Source of the DNA: Mucilaginibacter aurantiaciroseus
Lineage (GTDB): Bacteria > Bacteroidota > Bacteroidia > Sphingobacteriales > Sphingobacteriaceae
Assembly: GCF_024055595.1 (NCBI RefSeq)
Contig: NZ_JAMXOF010000005.1
Location: 55,729-119,728, forward strand
DNA: 64,000 nt
Reading direction: 5' to 3'
Notes under the pieces: generated by a model
What the model was told of the DNA's origin: nothing
Seen by the model: the letters and a program-made list of their open reading frames with translations, nothing else
Databases searched by the model: none
Shown: positions 19,167 through 26,484 of the stretch, in pieces
Layout: the number at the start of each line of letters is the position of its first letter
Position numbering within the stretch: the first letter of the stretch is position 1
Position numbers and translations under genes: made by a program

Positions 19167-19379
19167 ATGAGTGAATATCTTTTAGAAAGACCTGCTTGTA
19201 AAACTCAAACAGCAAAAGAAGCTGCCGACCATGATAAATATTATAAGGAACTACCACTTAAAGAAAAATTAAGCATAGTTAACTATTAGAATAGCATCGC
19301 TTATAATTATCCTGAAAACGATCCAGCCAAGATGGATTGCATTGCTTTTGGCATAAGAGCCGGAAATTGTAATGGGTAA
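19167..19379 (+). pseudogene. Decayed small protein gene paired with a nucleotidyltransferase remnant
   Basis: ATG at 19167 opens MSEYLLERPACKTQTAKEA then ADHDKYYKELPLKEKLSIVNY, stops at TAG 19287-19289, and continues in the same frame as NSIAYNYPENDPAKMDCIAFGIRA to a TAA at 19377. The pattern EAA-HD-YY--L---E-L----YL matches small proteins that precede DUF6036-type nucleotidyltransferases in Bacteroidota. One nonsense mutation breaks an otherwise open 70-codon frame. The neighbouring nucleotidyltransferase start overlaps its stop. Confidence 0.5.
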
Positions 19380-19430
19380 TATTTTTTAATGAAGATTTTA
19401 ACGAATTTATTATAGCCCTCAATACCCGCC
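19372..19430 (+). pseudogene. 5' fragment of a DUF6036-like nucleotidyltransferase gene
   Basis: ATG at 19372 (overlapping the previous frame) would read MGNIFNEDFNEFIIALNT if one T is removed from the six-T run at 19382-19387. This matches the N-terminus of DUF6036/nucleotidyltransferase proteins (NIFNEDF-(E/D)F--ALN), which continue with a GGYA motif. Here the frame is shifted and the body is missing: a hairpin repeat element begins at 19431. A truncated, dead gene. Confidence 0.45.
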
Positions 19431-19536
19431 GCATCGAGCGTCAACGCTTGATGCAATAAAGTTTGGAAGCGTCCTCGCTACAGTATATTTTAAGCGTGGA
19501 CGCTTAAAATATACTGTAGCGGTCAAGCGTGGATGC
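19431..19536. repeat. Hairpin repeat element with perfect 22-bp arms (REP/MITE-like)
   Basis: The core at 19476-19521 is a perfect inverted repeat: two 22-base arms beginning CGCTACAGTATATTTTAAG, separated by GG. It is preceded by a 24-base near-palindrome (GCATCGAGCGT near 19431) and followed by CAAGCGTGGATGC, so words of the form GCATC--CGCTT occur at both ends. It sits exactly where the nucleotidyltransferase remnant is cut off. No transposase is present. It might also serve as a terminator for the response regulator gene ending at 19558. Confidence 0.7.
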
Positions 19537-19557
19537 TTTACCGGGCTAACCTGGCAG

Positions 19558-20250
19558 TTAATTGATTAACAACTTATATCCCCTACCGTGCACATTGATG
19601 ATCTCTACCGTTGGGTCATCTTTTAAATACTTACGGATCTTGCTCAGAAAAACATCCATACTGCGGCCGTTAAAGTAATTATCATCATGCCAGATGTTCA
19701 GCAGGGCCTCTTCTCGGGTAAGCACTTCATTTTTTTTGATGCAAAGCAAACGCAGCAGTTCGGCTTCTTTAGTAGATAGCTTTTGCAGTATGTTATCGCG
19801 CGTTATAATTTGCGAGGTATAATCAAAATTGTAGCTGCCCAGTTTAAATTGAGATGGGTTCTCATCACCTTTTTTCTCGTGGATATCGGTACGTTTTAAC
19901 AGGGCATTTATGCGTAGCAAAAGCTCTTCGATGCGGAAGGGTTTGGTAATGTAATCATCGCCACCAAGGTTAAAGGCAATGGTTTTATCTTCTATCATGG
20001 CTTTCGCCGTAGCGAAGATAATGGGCACATAGGCGTTTATTTTACGGATCTCTTTACCTAAGGTAAAACCATCCTTTTTAGGCATCATTACATCCAGTAT
20101 CAGCAGGTCGAAGTTTTGTTTGGTGAAAGCAAGCAGGCCTTCCTCACCATCTTTACATAATATAACGTCAAACTTGCCCTTTAATGCAAGATAGTCTTGC
20201 AATAGCAAGCCAAGGTTCGGGTCGTCTTCAACAAGTAGTATTTTTTTCAT
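19558..20250 (-). CDS. OmpR-family response regulator (RprY-like)
   Basis: A 230-residue two-component regulator. The receiver has acidic residues in LLVEDD, phospho-acceptor Asp53 in LLILDVMMPKKDG, a Thr/Ala switch in FATAKA and Lys in ITKPF; the C-terminal winged helix (about 130-228) ends GRGYKLLIN. The closest well-known pair is RprY/RprX of Bacteroides, matched here by the adjacent kinase with a large extracytoplasmic domain. The kinase gene is upstream in the same direction with a 9-base gap. Confidence 0.9.
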   Translation of the reverse strand: MKKILLVEDDPNLGLLLQDYLALKGKFDVILCKDGEEGLLAFTKQNFDLLILDVMMPKKDGFTLGKEIRKINAYVPIIFATAKAMIEDKTIAFNLGGDDYITKPFRIEELLLRINALLKRTDIHEKKGDENPSQFKLGSYNFDYTSQIITRDNILQKLSTKEAELLRLLCIKKNEVLTREEALLNIWHDDNYFNGRSMDVFLSKIRKYLKDDPTVEIINVHGRGYKLLIN

Positions 20251-20259
20251 GACAGGTGG

Positions 20260-22077
20260 TTACGCAACAGGGAACTTCAATTCAAACTCCGAACCTTTCT
20301 CTTTTTCAGACTTTACGCCGATGGTTCCATCAAGGCGTTTAACAATGGTATTCACATAGCTTAAACCAAGGCCAAAGCCCTTAACATCGTGCAGGTTACC
20401 GGTTGGTATGCGGTAAAACTGTTCAAATATTTTAGCCTGCTGGTCGCGGTTCATGCCAATGCCTTTATCTGCAACGCGAATCAGCACATGGCCGTTCTTA
20501 TTTAATGTACTAATGGCAATCTCAGGTGCATCAATACTATACTTAATAGCGTTATCTATCAGGTTAAACATTACGTTGCTAAAGTGCAATTCATCAGCAA
20601 CAATAACCGGGCGCTCGGCGTCAAGATTAAGGGTAACATCAGCATTGCATTTTTGCATTTTAAGCGCCATACTGTCCAGCACAATCGTGATCATTTCGTT
20701 TACGTCAAGCGGCTTTTTATCCAGCTTAAAGTCGTTACGCTCAATCCGGGCAATGTTTAGCACGCGTTCTATGTGGTTACCTAAACGTACATTCTCTTCA
20801 TAAATTACATTGGCCAGGCGGGCAACACGCACCTGGTCCTCAGCTATCTCTTTATCCTTTAAAGCCTCGCTGGCTATCATTATAGTTGATACCGGGGTTT
20901 TAAACTCGTGCGTCATGTTGTTGATGAAGTCTATCTTCATCTCCGAGATCTTCTTTTGCCTCAGTATCGAGAAGATGGTGTAACCGAAACAAAATATCAG
21001 CACAAAAAGCAACCCGCCTGTGGTACTCATGGTCGCGGTCATGTTACCTAAAATAAAAGAGCTTTTTTGCGGGAACGAGATCTTGATCTTGCCCGGGTCG
21101 TTGATCAACTCATTACTAAAAATGGCCTTTTGAAAGGTATTGGCCGGGATAAACTCCGGCTTGGCGCCCTTGGTATCAAAAGCACTGCTAAAAATAAGCG
21201 AATCACTGTTGGCGGTGCTTACCTCATAGCTAAACGGCAAAAAAATGCCACGGTTATGCAGCTCAAACCGTAATAATGAATCTATCCAGAAATTATTTAA
21301 CCGTTTATCAAGGGGCTCATCGCTTTTGCGGTATTCCTCGGCCAGGTTCTCAATAATGTTGGGCTTTTTGGTGTTGGGGATAACGTTTTCTAATGAGTCT
21401 GTCTCCAGCATTTGTTTCACCTGCTTAAACTGCCGGTCTTTTTGCAAGCGCTCCTGCTTTTTTAGCCATTCGGGGTTAAGGTGCGGTACTGATATGATCT
21501 GCGGGCCAAATTGCGGGTCGATATAAGTGTAACGCAGCGTATCGTACTTGTGTGGTTTTTGTTTAAACGGCCTTGGTACACTTTTTACAATTTCGGGGAT
21601 AAAGCGGCCATGCACTTCGCCAGACTCATCGGTATATTGTTCTATGCGGATGCGTAGGTTAAGCGACCCCTGCTGCATTAGCCCGGCTACATCGTCATCC
21701 ATTTTTTTATGGAGGATCATCCGTTTCAGGCTATCACGCAGCATGGCCAGTTTACGCTCGCGTTTAGTTTGCTTTTTCTTAAGCACCAGGGCTTCGCCAA
21801 TAATGCTTTTGCTGCCATTGATGCTTATTACGCTCTTTTTGTCGACTGTTTCCGAACGCTTTAGGGTAGTTATTTGTGTTTTAGCATTCAGGAAGTTAAG
21901 GGCATCCTGCTTGGTAACTTTTGATACCACATTGTTTAGTGCCTCGTTAACCGACCGGTTAAAAAGCTCGGACTGCATTTGGTACGATTGGCGCAAAAAA
22001 TACAACTGCATTACCACCACGCCCAAAAGCGCAAATCCCATTAAACCAATAATAAGCCCTATGCTTCTTCTTTTCAT
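20260..22077 (-). CDS. Membrane sensor histidine kinase (RprX-like)
   Basis: About 605 residues: N-terminal membrane helix (about 5-28), a periplasmic region of about 310 residues rich in Lys and Arg, a second helix, then HisKA with MTHEFKTPVSTIMIA and HATPase with N box NLIDNAIKYS, DKGIGM and GFGLGLSYV. A start at 22113 would add residues not expected in the family; ATG at 22077 (MKRRSIGLIIGL) is preferred. The partner regulator follows after 9 bases. A gene for a secreted protein with a possible sorting domain starts divergently 138 bases away and may be a target. Confidence 0.9.
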   Translation of the reverse strand: MKRRSIGLIIGLMGFALLGVVVMQLYFLRQSYQMQSELFNRSVNEALNNVVSKVTKQDALNFLNAKTQITTLKRSETVDKKSVISINGSKSIIGEALVLKKKQTKRERKLAMLRDSLKRMILHKKMDDDVAGLMQQGSLNLRIRIEQYTDESGEVHGRFIPEIVKSVPRPFKQKPHKYDTLRYTYIDPQFGPQIISVPHLNPEWLKKQERLQKDRQFKQVKQMLETDSLENVIPNTKKPNIIENLAEEYRKSDEPLDKRLNNFWIDSLLRFELHNRGIFLPFSYEVSTANSDSLIFSSAFDTKGAKPEFIPANTFQKAIFSNELINDPGKIKISFPQKSSFILGNMTATMSTTGGLLFVLIFCFGYTIFSILRQKKISEMKIDFINNMTHEFKTPVSTIMIASEALKDKEIAEDQVRVARLANVIYEENVRLGNHIERVLNIARIERNDFKLDKKPLDVNEMITIVLDSMALKMQKCNADVTLNLDAERPVIVADELHFSNVMFNLIDNAIKYSIDAPEIAISTLNKNGHVLIRVADKGIGMNRDQQAKIFEQFYRIPTGNLHDVKGFGLGLSYVNTIVKRLDGTIGVKSEKEKGSEFELKFPVA

Positions 22078-22215
22078 GCAATCACAAAAATATTTTAAAT
22101 TAAATGAGAACAATTGCTTTTAACAATTTTTAACACATTCCTTTTCGAGTTTTAATCGGTTGATTTGTAACAGTTTCCTAAACTTGCAAGTCTTATACAT
22201 AAATCAACACAAACA

Positions 22216-23097
22216 ATGAAGAAGTTTATCAAGCCCGGCTTTGAGTTTATATTTTCGGTTGCCCTAATAGCCATACTTGGTTTGCCGCCTTTGGTATTGG
22301 CGCAATCGCAAAAAAATATTGATATCCAGATCGTTAATGGCGACACCACCGTTAACGGTAAAAACATAAAAAAACTAACTGTTGCCGAGCGTAAAGATGC
22401 CCTTGAGGCCTTGAACGGCTTATCGCCAACCCCTATTGCGCCGGGCAGTCCCGGTCGTTCCAATTCTAAAGTAGTTATTAAAAAAAGAATAACCGGTGGT
22501 AATACCAACGATGTTGTAATTGAAAGAAGCACAACCGGCGATGAGCCACAGATAGCTGTTTTTGATAGCAGCCGTAAGGATGTAAAGGTCCGGTTGAAAA
22601 GACTGAGAGGTGTTGATAGCGTACAGGCGTTCACTTACCGTTTTGATAACGAATTACCACAGGCAGACCTGAAAACGTTTAGTTTTAATATGCCTAAACG
22701 CAAGCAGGGGTTTGAATTTAGCAGCCGCAATTCGCAAACCTTTAATTATTCTAATACGGATAATGATGGCGTTAGTACCAATATCAGCTTTCGCGTATCA
22801 GAGCCACCAAAAGATAAATTAAAACGCATTGCCGGTGTAGACAAAGCTGAACTGGTTTTAAATGATCTTAGCCTAACTCCCGAGTTTTCTACAGGTAAAA
22901 CCATCTTATCATTCAACCTGCCATCGAAAACCACTGCTGATATAAAATTTACCGATACCGAGGGCAAAGTATTATGGGCAGATAAAGCAACTACAGGCAG
23001 TTTTAGCAAAAAGATGAGCCTACCGTTGAATGGTGTTTACTACCTACATGTTAAGCTAGGTACAGGCATTGCTGTGAAAAAAATAGTTAAAGAGTAG
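22216..23097 (+). CDS. Secreted protein with C-terminal type IX sorting-like domain
   Basis: A 293-residue protein of no known family. It starts with a signal peptide (to about residue 30, VLAQ) and has a low-complexity middle with repeated short beta segments. The last ~75 residues (FNLPSKTTADIKFTDTEG ... NGVYYLHVKLG ... KKIVKE) look like a type A sorting domain of the type IX secretion system, which exports and anchors proteins on the outer surface. It is divergent from the RprXY-like pair, suggesting control by it. A 160-residue antisense frame exists but has no coding features. Confidence 0.7.
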   Translation: MKKFIKPGFEFIFSVALIAILGLPPLVLAQSQKNIDIQIVNGDTTVNGKNIKKLTVAERKDALEALNGLSPTPIAPGSPGRSNSKVVIKKRITGGNTNDVVIERSTTGDEPQIAVFDSSRKDVKVRLKRLRGVDSVQAFTYRFDNELPQADLKTFSFNMPKRKQGFEFSSRNSQTFNYSNTDNDGVSTNISFRVSEPPKDKLKRIAGVDKAELVLNDLSLTPEFSTGKTILSFNLPSKTTADIKFTDTEGKVLWADKATTGSFSKKMSLPLNGVYYLHVKLGTGIAVKKIVKE

Positions 23098-23148
23098 TTT
23101 GTAGTTATTGGTAAGCAGGTTACACTTATTAAAAAAGCAAACCCACAA

Positions 23149-23180
23149 AAAAGCCCTTCAAAATATTTAGAAGGGCTTTT
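23149..23180. terminator. Bidirectional terminator
   Basis: Perfect 11-base arms (AAAAGCCCTTC and GAAGGGCTTTT) around a 10-base AT loop, between the convergent genes ending at 23097 (+) and 23228 (-). Confidence 0.88.
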
Positions 23181-23227
23181 ATATTTTATGGTCTGCCTTT
23201 TACTGCAAACTCAAAACTACCAGTTGA

Positions 23228-23590
23228 TTAAAACGGCAAATCGTCATCATCAGGCGCCGAGCTGATATCAGCAGGGGCTGCATATTCCGGGGTTGATGCT
23301 GCGCCGGCCGCGCTTAAAGCATTAACTTTCCAAAGCTGTAATGAATTAAAATATGATTTTTTACCTGTCTTATCAGTCCATGGGCGGCCTTTCAGGTTAA
23401 AAAATACTTCTACATCGTCGCCAACCTTAACACTGTCTAATAAATTGCAACGATCTTGTATAGCTTCGAACTTTAAATACTCGGGATACAGTGGGTTCTC
23501 AACGTACTCAATTATTAGCTCTCTCTTTTTTAATGACTCGGTAACCTGTTGGGTTGCCGACACTTCATATACCTTACCTTTAACTTCCAT
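23228..23590 (-). CDS. DUF3127 family protein (OB-fold-like)
   Basis: A 120-residue cytoplasmic protein. The segment from about residue 3 to 90 (GKVYEVSATQQV ... FLLDS.V..GD-VEVFFNLKGR-W) is the Bacteroidota family DUF3127, predicted to form a small beta-barrel like single-stranded DNA-binding proteins. The acidic C-terminal tail (ending DDDDLPF) is just like the tip of SSB, which recruits partner proteins. DNA binding is an inference from that resemblance. Divergent from the methyltransferase gene. Confidence 0.85.
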   Translation of the reverse strand: MEVKGKVYEVSATQQVTESLKKRELIIEYVENPLYPEYLKFEAIQDRCNLLDSVKVGDDVEVFFNLKGRPWTDKTGKKSYFNSLQLWKVNALSAAGAASTPEYAAPADISSAPDDDDLPF

Positions 23591-23674
23591 AACTTTAGAA
23601 AATATTTAAAATGTAAAGTTAATAGTATGAAATTAAATAGCGGCGTATTTAATTCATAAATTCGCAAAATAATT

Positions 23675-24850
23675 ATGCAAGTTTTCCACACTGAGAGTAA
23701 GATCATTATCACCTGCAATAAAAGGCTGTCGCCTTATTTGCAGCAAGAGGTTGAAGCATTAGGCTTTAAACCCACACGCGTATTCCAAACCGGCATCGAG
23801 CTGGTTGGTACCGTAACAGATACCATTGCGTTAAACCTTAACCTGCGTTGCGCAAGCCAGGTTTTATACCTGCTTAAAAGCTTTACCGCTGCCGACCCAA
23901 AACAACTGTACGATGAGCTGGTACAGATAGAATGGGAAGAGCTGATTGATTTTTCGGGCTATTTTTCGGTAACCTCAAACGTCAATAACGAGCATATCCT
24001 TACGCCGCTGTTTGCCAACGTTAAGGTAAAAGATGCTATTGTAGATAGGATAAAAGACAAAAAAGGCATCCGCCCAAACTCCGGTGCCGATAATAACAAA
24101 ACCGTTGTTAGCCTTTATTGGCAGGACGATAAGGCCGATATCTACATAGATACATCGGGCGAAACACTGGCAAAACACAGCTACCGCAAAATACCGGGCA
24201 AGGCCCCTATGCTGGAGGCTTTAGCCACATCAACCATTATGGCTACCAACTGGGACAGGGCAAGTACATTTATTAACCCTATGTGCGGTTCGGGCACGTT
24301 AGCTATCGAAGCTGCTTTATTGGCGACTGATAAGCATCCCGGCCTGTTCCGTATGAACTATGGCTTTATGCACATTATGGGTTATGATGAGCAGGCGTTT
24401 TTTGTGGAGCGCCGTAAATTAAAGGATAAAGCCAAAAAGGCGGTCGACTTTAAGATCATCGCTACAGACATATCTGACGATGCCATTGATATTGCCCGCA
24501 AGAATGCGAATACAGCAGGTGTAGAACATTTAATAGAGTTTTACGTTTGTGACTTTGAGGATACTGAAGTACCCGAAGGTGGTGGTGTTATTATGTTTAA
24601 CCCTGAGTACGGCGAACGTTTAGGCGTGCACACCAAACTGGAAATAACCTACAAACGTGTAGGAGATTTCCTGAAAAAGAAGGCCCTTGGCTACCGCGGT
24701 TACGTTTTTACCGGCAACCCTGATCTTGCTAAAAAGATAGGTTTAAAGGCCGCCCGCAGGATTGAATTTTATAACGGAAAGTTAGACTGCCGTTTGTTTG
24801 AGTACGAGCTTTACGAAGGCAGCAAACGCGAACCAAAAGAAACAGAATGA
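23675..24850 (+). CDS. THUMP-domain rRNA methyltransferase (RlmL N-terminal-like)
   Basis: A 391-residue class I SAM methyltransferase with an N-terminal THUMP RNA-binding domain (about 45-155) and a Rossmann domain. Motif I is NPMCGSGTLAIEAA, and IIATDISDDAIDIARKNA binds the SAM ribose. It resembles the N-terminal half of RlmL, which makes m2G2445 in 23S rRNA. The catalytic motif usually written NPPYGERLG reads NPEYGERLG here; either a lineage variant or a change in activity. The next gene overlaps its stop by 4 bases (ATGA). Confidence 0.88.
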   Translation: MQVFHTESKIIITCNKRLSPYLQQEVEALGFKPTRVFQTGIELVGTVTDTIALNLNLRCASQVLYLLKSFTAADPKQLYDELVQIEWEELIDFSGYFSVTSNVNNEHILTPLFANVKVKDAIVDRIKDKKGIRPNSGADNNKTVVSLYWQDDKADIYIDTSGETLAKHSYRKIPGKAPMLEALATSTIMATNWDRASTFINPMCGSGTLAIEAALLATDKHPGLFRMNYGFMHIMGYDEQAFFVERRKLKDKAKKAVDFKIIATDISDDAIDIARKNANTAGVEHLIEFYVCDFEDTEVPEGGGVIMFNPEYGERLGVHTKLEITYKRVGDFLKKKALGYRGYVFTGNPDLAKKIGLKAARRIEFYNGKLDCRLFEYELYEGSKREPKETE

Positions 24851-25338
24851 AAAAACTGATCATATTTGCACTTGTTTTAACATCATTTTGGGCACATGCG
24901 CAGCAAGACCTGGCTTTCCCTTTTCAGGGTGGTGCGCCCATTATGAACAAATTTTTTAAGGATAGCCTAACCGTTACTCCCGAAATAATTGCTAAAAAAG
25001 CTGCAGGTGTGGCGGTAATAAAATTCACTGCCGATATTAACGGCAATATCCAAAAACTGGTTATTTATTATGCCGACGATTATCTGCTAACAATGCCAGC
25101 TATCGCCGCGTTAAAAAAATCGACCAAAAAATGGATCATACCTAATAAAGAAAAGTTTCACGATTTTATAATTCCCTTCTCTATCAACTACAATAACCCG
25201 GCTACAGGTATAGTGGATGTACAAAAAGCGGCTTACGGTTTTTATAAAAACCGCCGGCCTATCGTAGCTACAGATCAGATCCCGCTTAACGCGGCTACAT
25301 TGCTGCCAACAGTAGTGATAAAGTATGATATAAATTAA
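24847..25338 (+). CDS. Exported protein of unknown function, TonB C-terminal-like
   Basis: A 163-residue protein with a signal peptide (MKKLIIFALVLTSFWAHAQ). The middle (GVAVIKFTADINGNIQKLVI ... TMPAIAALKKSTKKWIIP) follows the strand-helix-strand pattern of the TonB C-terminal domain, which is widespread in exported Bacteroidota proteins. No lipobox. It overlaps the upstream methyltransferase gene by ATGA, so translation is coupled although the roles look unrelated. Confidence 0.6.
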   Translation: MKKLIIFALVLTSFWAHAQQDLAFPFQGGAPIMNKFFKDSLTVTPEIIAKKAAGVAVIKFTADINGNIQKLVIYYADDYLLTMPAIAALKKSTKKWIIPNKEKFHDFIIPFSINYNNPATGIVDVQKAAYGFYKNRRPIVATDQIPLNAATLLPTVVIKYDIN

Positions 25339-25355
25339 TTTATTCCTTTTGGGGT

Positions 25356-25394
25356 AAAACAAGAAAAGCGGCTAATAGCCGCTTTTCTTGTTTT
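25356..25394. terminator. Strong hairpin terminator with 18-bp arms
   Basis: Perfect 18-base arms starting AAAACAAGAAAAGCGGCT with a 3-base loop and a T tail, 17 bases after the stop at 25338. Confidence 0.92.
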
Positions 25395-25508
25395 AAAAAT
25401 CCGTTACACTTCCGTTATTTACACTCCCTAAAAAACCGTTAAAAATCATTTTTTAAAATCCGCACTCACTCCTATTTCGTTTATATGTTAATATCTTAAT
25501 TAAACACA

Positions 25509-25748
25509 ATGTGTAAGATGCTAAATTATAAAGTTAAAGCCGTCGCTGCCAACATTCGCAACAAACGTGAGGAACTGAACTATACACAAGAGTATTTAGC
25601 CGCGAAACTGAATATATCCCAAAACGCCTACAGTAAAATAGAGTTGGGCTATACAAAAATTACTGTTGAGCGTTTGTTTCAAATAGCTGAGATAATAGAT
25701 ACCGACCTGATTGATCTAATCAACACCACAGAAGCGGAAGTCGCTTAA
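25509..25748 (+). CDS. XRE-family helix-turn-helix regulator
   Basis: A 79-residue Cro/CI-type DNA-binding protein. The HTH runs from about residue 13 to 66, with the recognition region TQEYLAAKLNISQNAYSKIELG typical of XRE/HTH_3 (split by the turn at LNIS). There is no effector domain. Start may be either of two ATGs three codons apart. The next gene (HD hydrolase) starts 61 bases on, after a 16-base perfect palindrome that is a candidate operator. Free-standing XRE proteins of this size often repress themselves or a neighbour. Confidence 0.85.
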   Translation: MCKMLNYKVKAVAANIRNKREELNYTQEYLAAKLNISQNAYSKIELGYTKITVERLFQIAEIIDTDLIDLINTTEAEVA

Positions 25749-25761
25749 CTGGCTAAAAAAG

Positions 25762-25792
25762 GGTAATTATAATTACCATCCTGCTATATTTG
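25762..25792 (+). promoter_or_regulatory. Palindrome GGTAATTATAATTACC plus -7 element TATATTTG
   Basis: GGTAATTATAATTACC at 25762-25777 is a perfect 16-base palindrome. TATATTTG at 25785-25792 matches the Bacteroidota -7 consensus TAnnTTTG, 18 bases before the ATG at 25810. The palindrome covers the -33 region, so a bound dimer would block the polymerase. The XRE gene directly upstream is the obvious candidate binder. Confidence 0.5.
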
Positions 25793-25809
25793 CACAGTAA
25801 TTTGCAGAT

Positions 25810-26454
25810 ATGACTAAACCCGCTATAATCCAAAAAACAGTAACCTTTGTTCAGGACACGCTAAAAAATGCCGAAGGCGGGCACGATTGGTGGCATATCC
25901 AGCGCGTTTGGACCAATGCCAAACACATCGCTAATACCGAGAATTGCGATCTGCTTACCGTTGAACTTGCCGCCCTGCTGCATGATATTGCCGATAGCAA
26001 ATTCCACAATGGCGACGAAGAAATTGGCCCTGCCACTGCAGGTAAATTCCTACACAGCATTAATGTTGATGAAGATGTTGTGATCCATGTTCAGCAGATC
26101 ATCAGGCATATGTCGTTTAAGGCAAGCTTTGATAAAACAACTTTTCACTCCAAAGAATTAGCCATAGTACAGGATGCCGACAGGCTGGATGCCATAGGCG
26201 CAATTGGCATAGCCCGCGCATTTACTTACGGCGGCTTTAAGGACAGGGAGATCTACAACCCCGAAATTAAACCCAACCTTACCATGAGCAAGGAAGAATA
26301 TAAAAACACCAAAGCCCCTACCATTAATCACTTTTACGAAAAGCTACTTTTACTAAAGGATAAAATGAATACCGAAACGGGCAAGCAAATGGCCCTGCAA
26401 CGCCATAATTTTATGGAAACCTTTTTGGAGCAATTTTATACCGAAGTACAATAA
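25810..26454 (+). CDS. HD-domain phosphohydrolase
   Basis: A 214-residue cytoplasmic metal-dependent hydrolase. The metal ligands of the HD fold are visible: GGHDWWHIQRV (first His), LAALLHDIADSKFH (HD pair) and a downstream Asp in VQDADRLDAIGAIG. This matches the YedJ/YpgQ-type subgroup that splits nucleotide phosphates. The exact substrate is not known. A likely promoter with a palindrome precedes it. Confidence 0.88.
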   Translation: MTKPAIIQKTVTFVQDTLKNAEGGHDWWHIQRVWTNAKHIANTENCDLLTVELAALLHDIADSKFHNGDEEIGPATAGKFLHSINVDEDVVIHVQQIIRHMSFKASFDKTTFHSKELAIVQDADRLDAIGAIGIARAFTYGGFKDREIYNPEIKPNLTMSKEEYKNTKAPTINHFYEKLLLLKDKMNTETGKQMALQRHNFMETFLEQFYTEVQ

Positions 26455-26484
26455 ACTAAATACCTCACCCAACTTTTCATCAGT

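Noticed and set aside
22152..22634. 160-residue minus-strand gene
   Set aside because: It is antisense to the secreted protein gene at 22216, has no family pattern, and the plus frame has a signal peptide and sorting-like domain.
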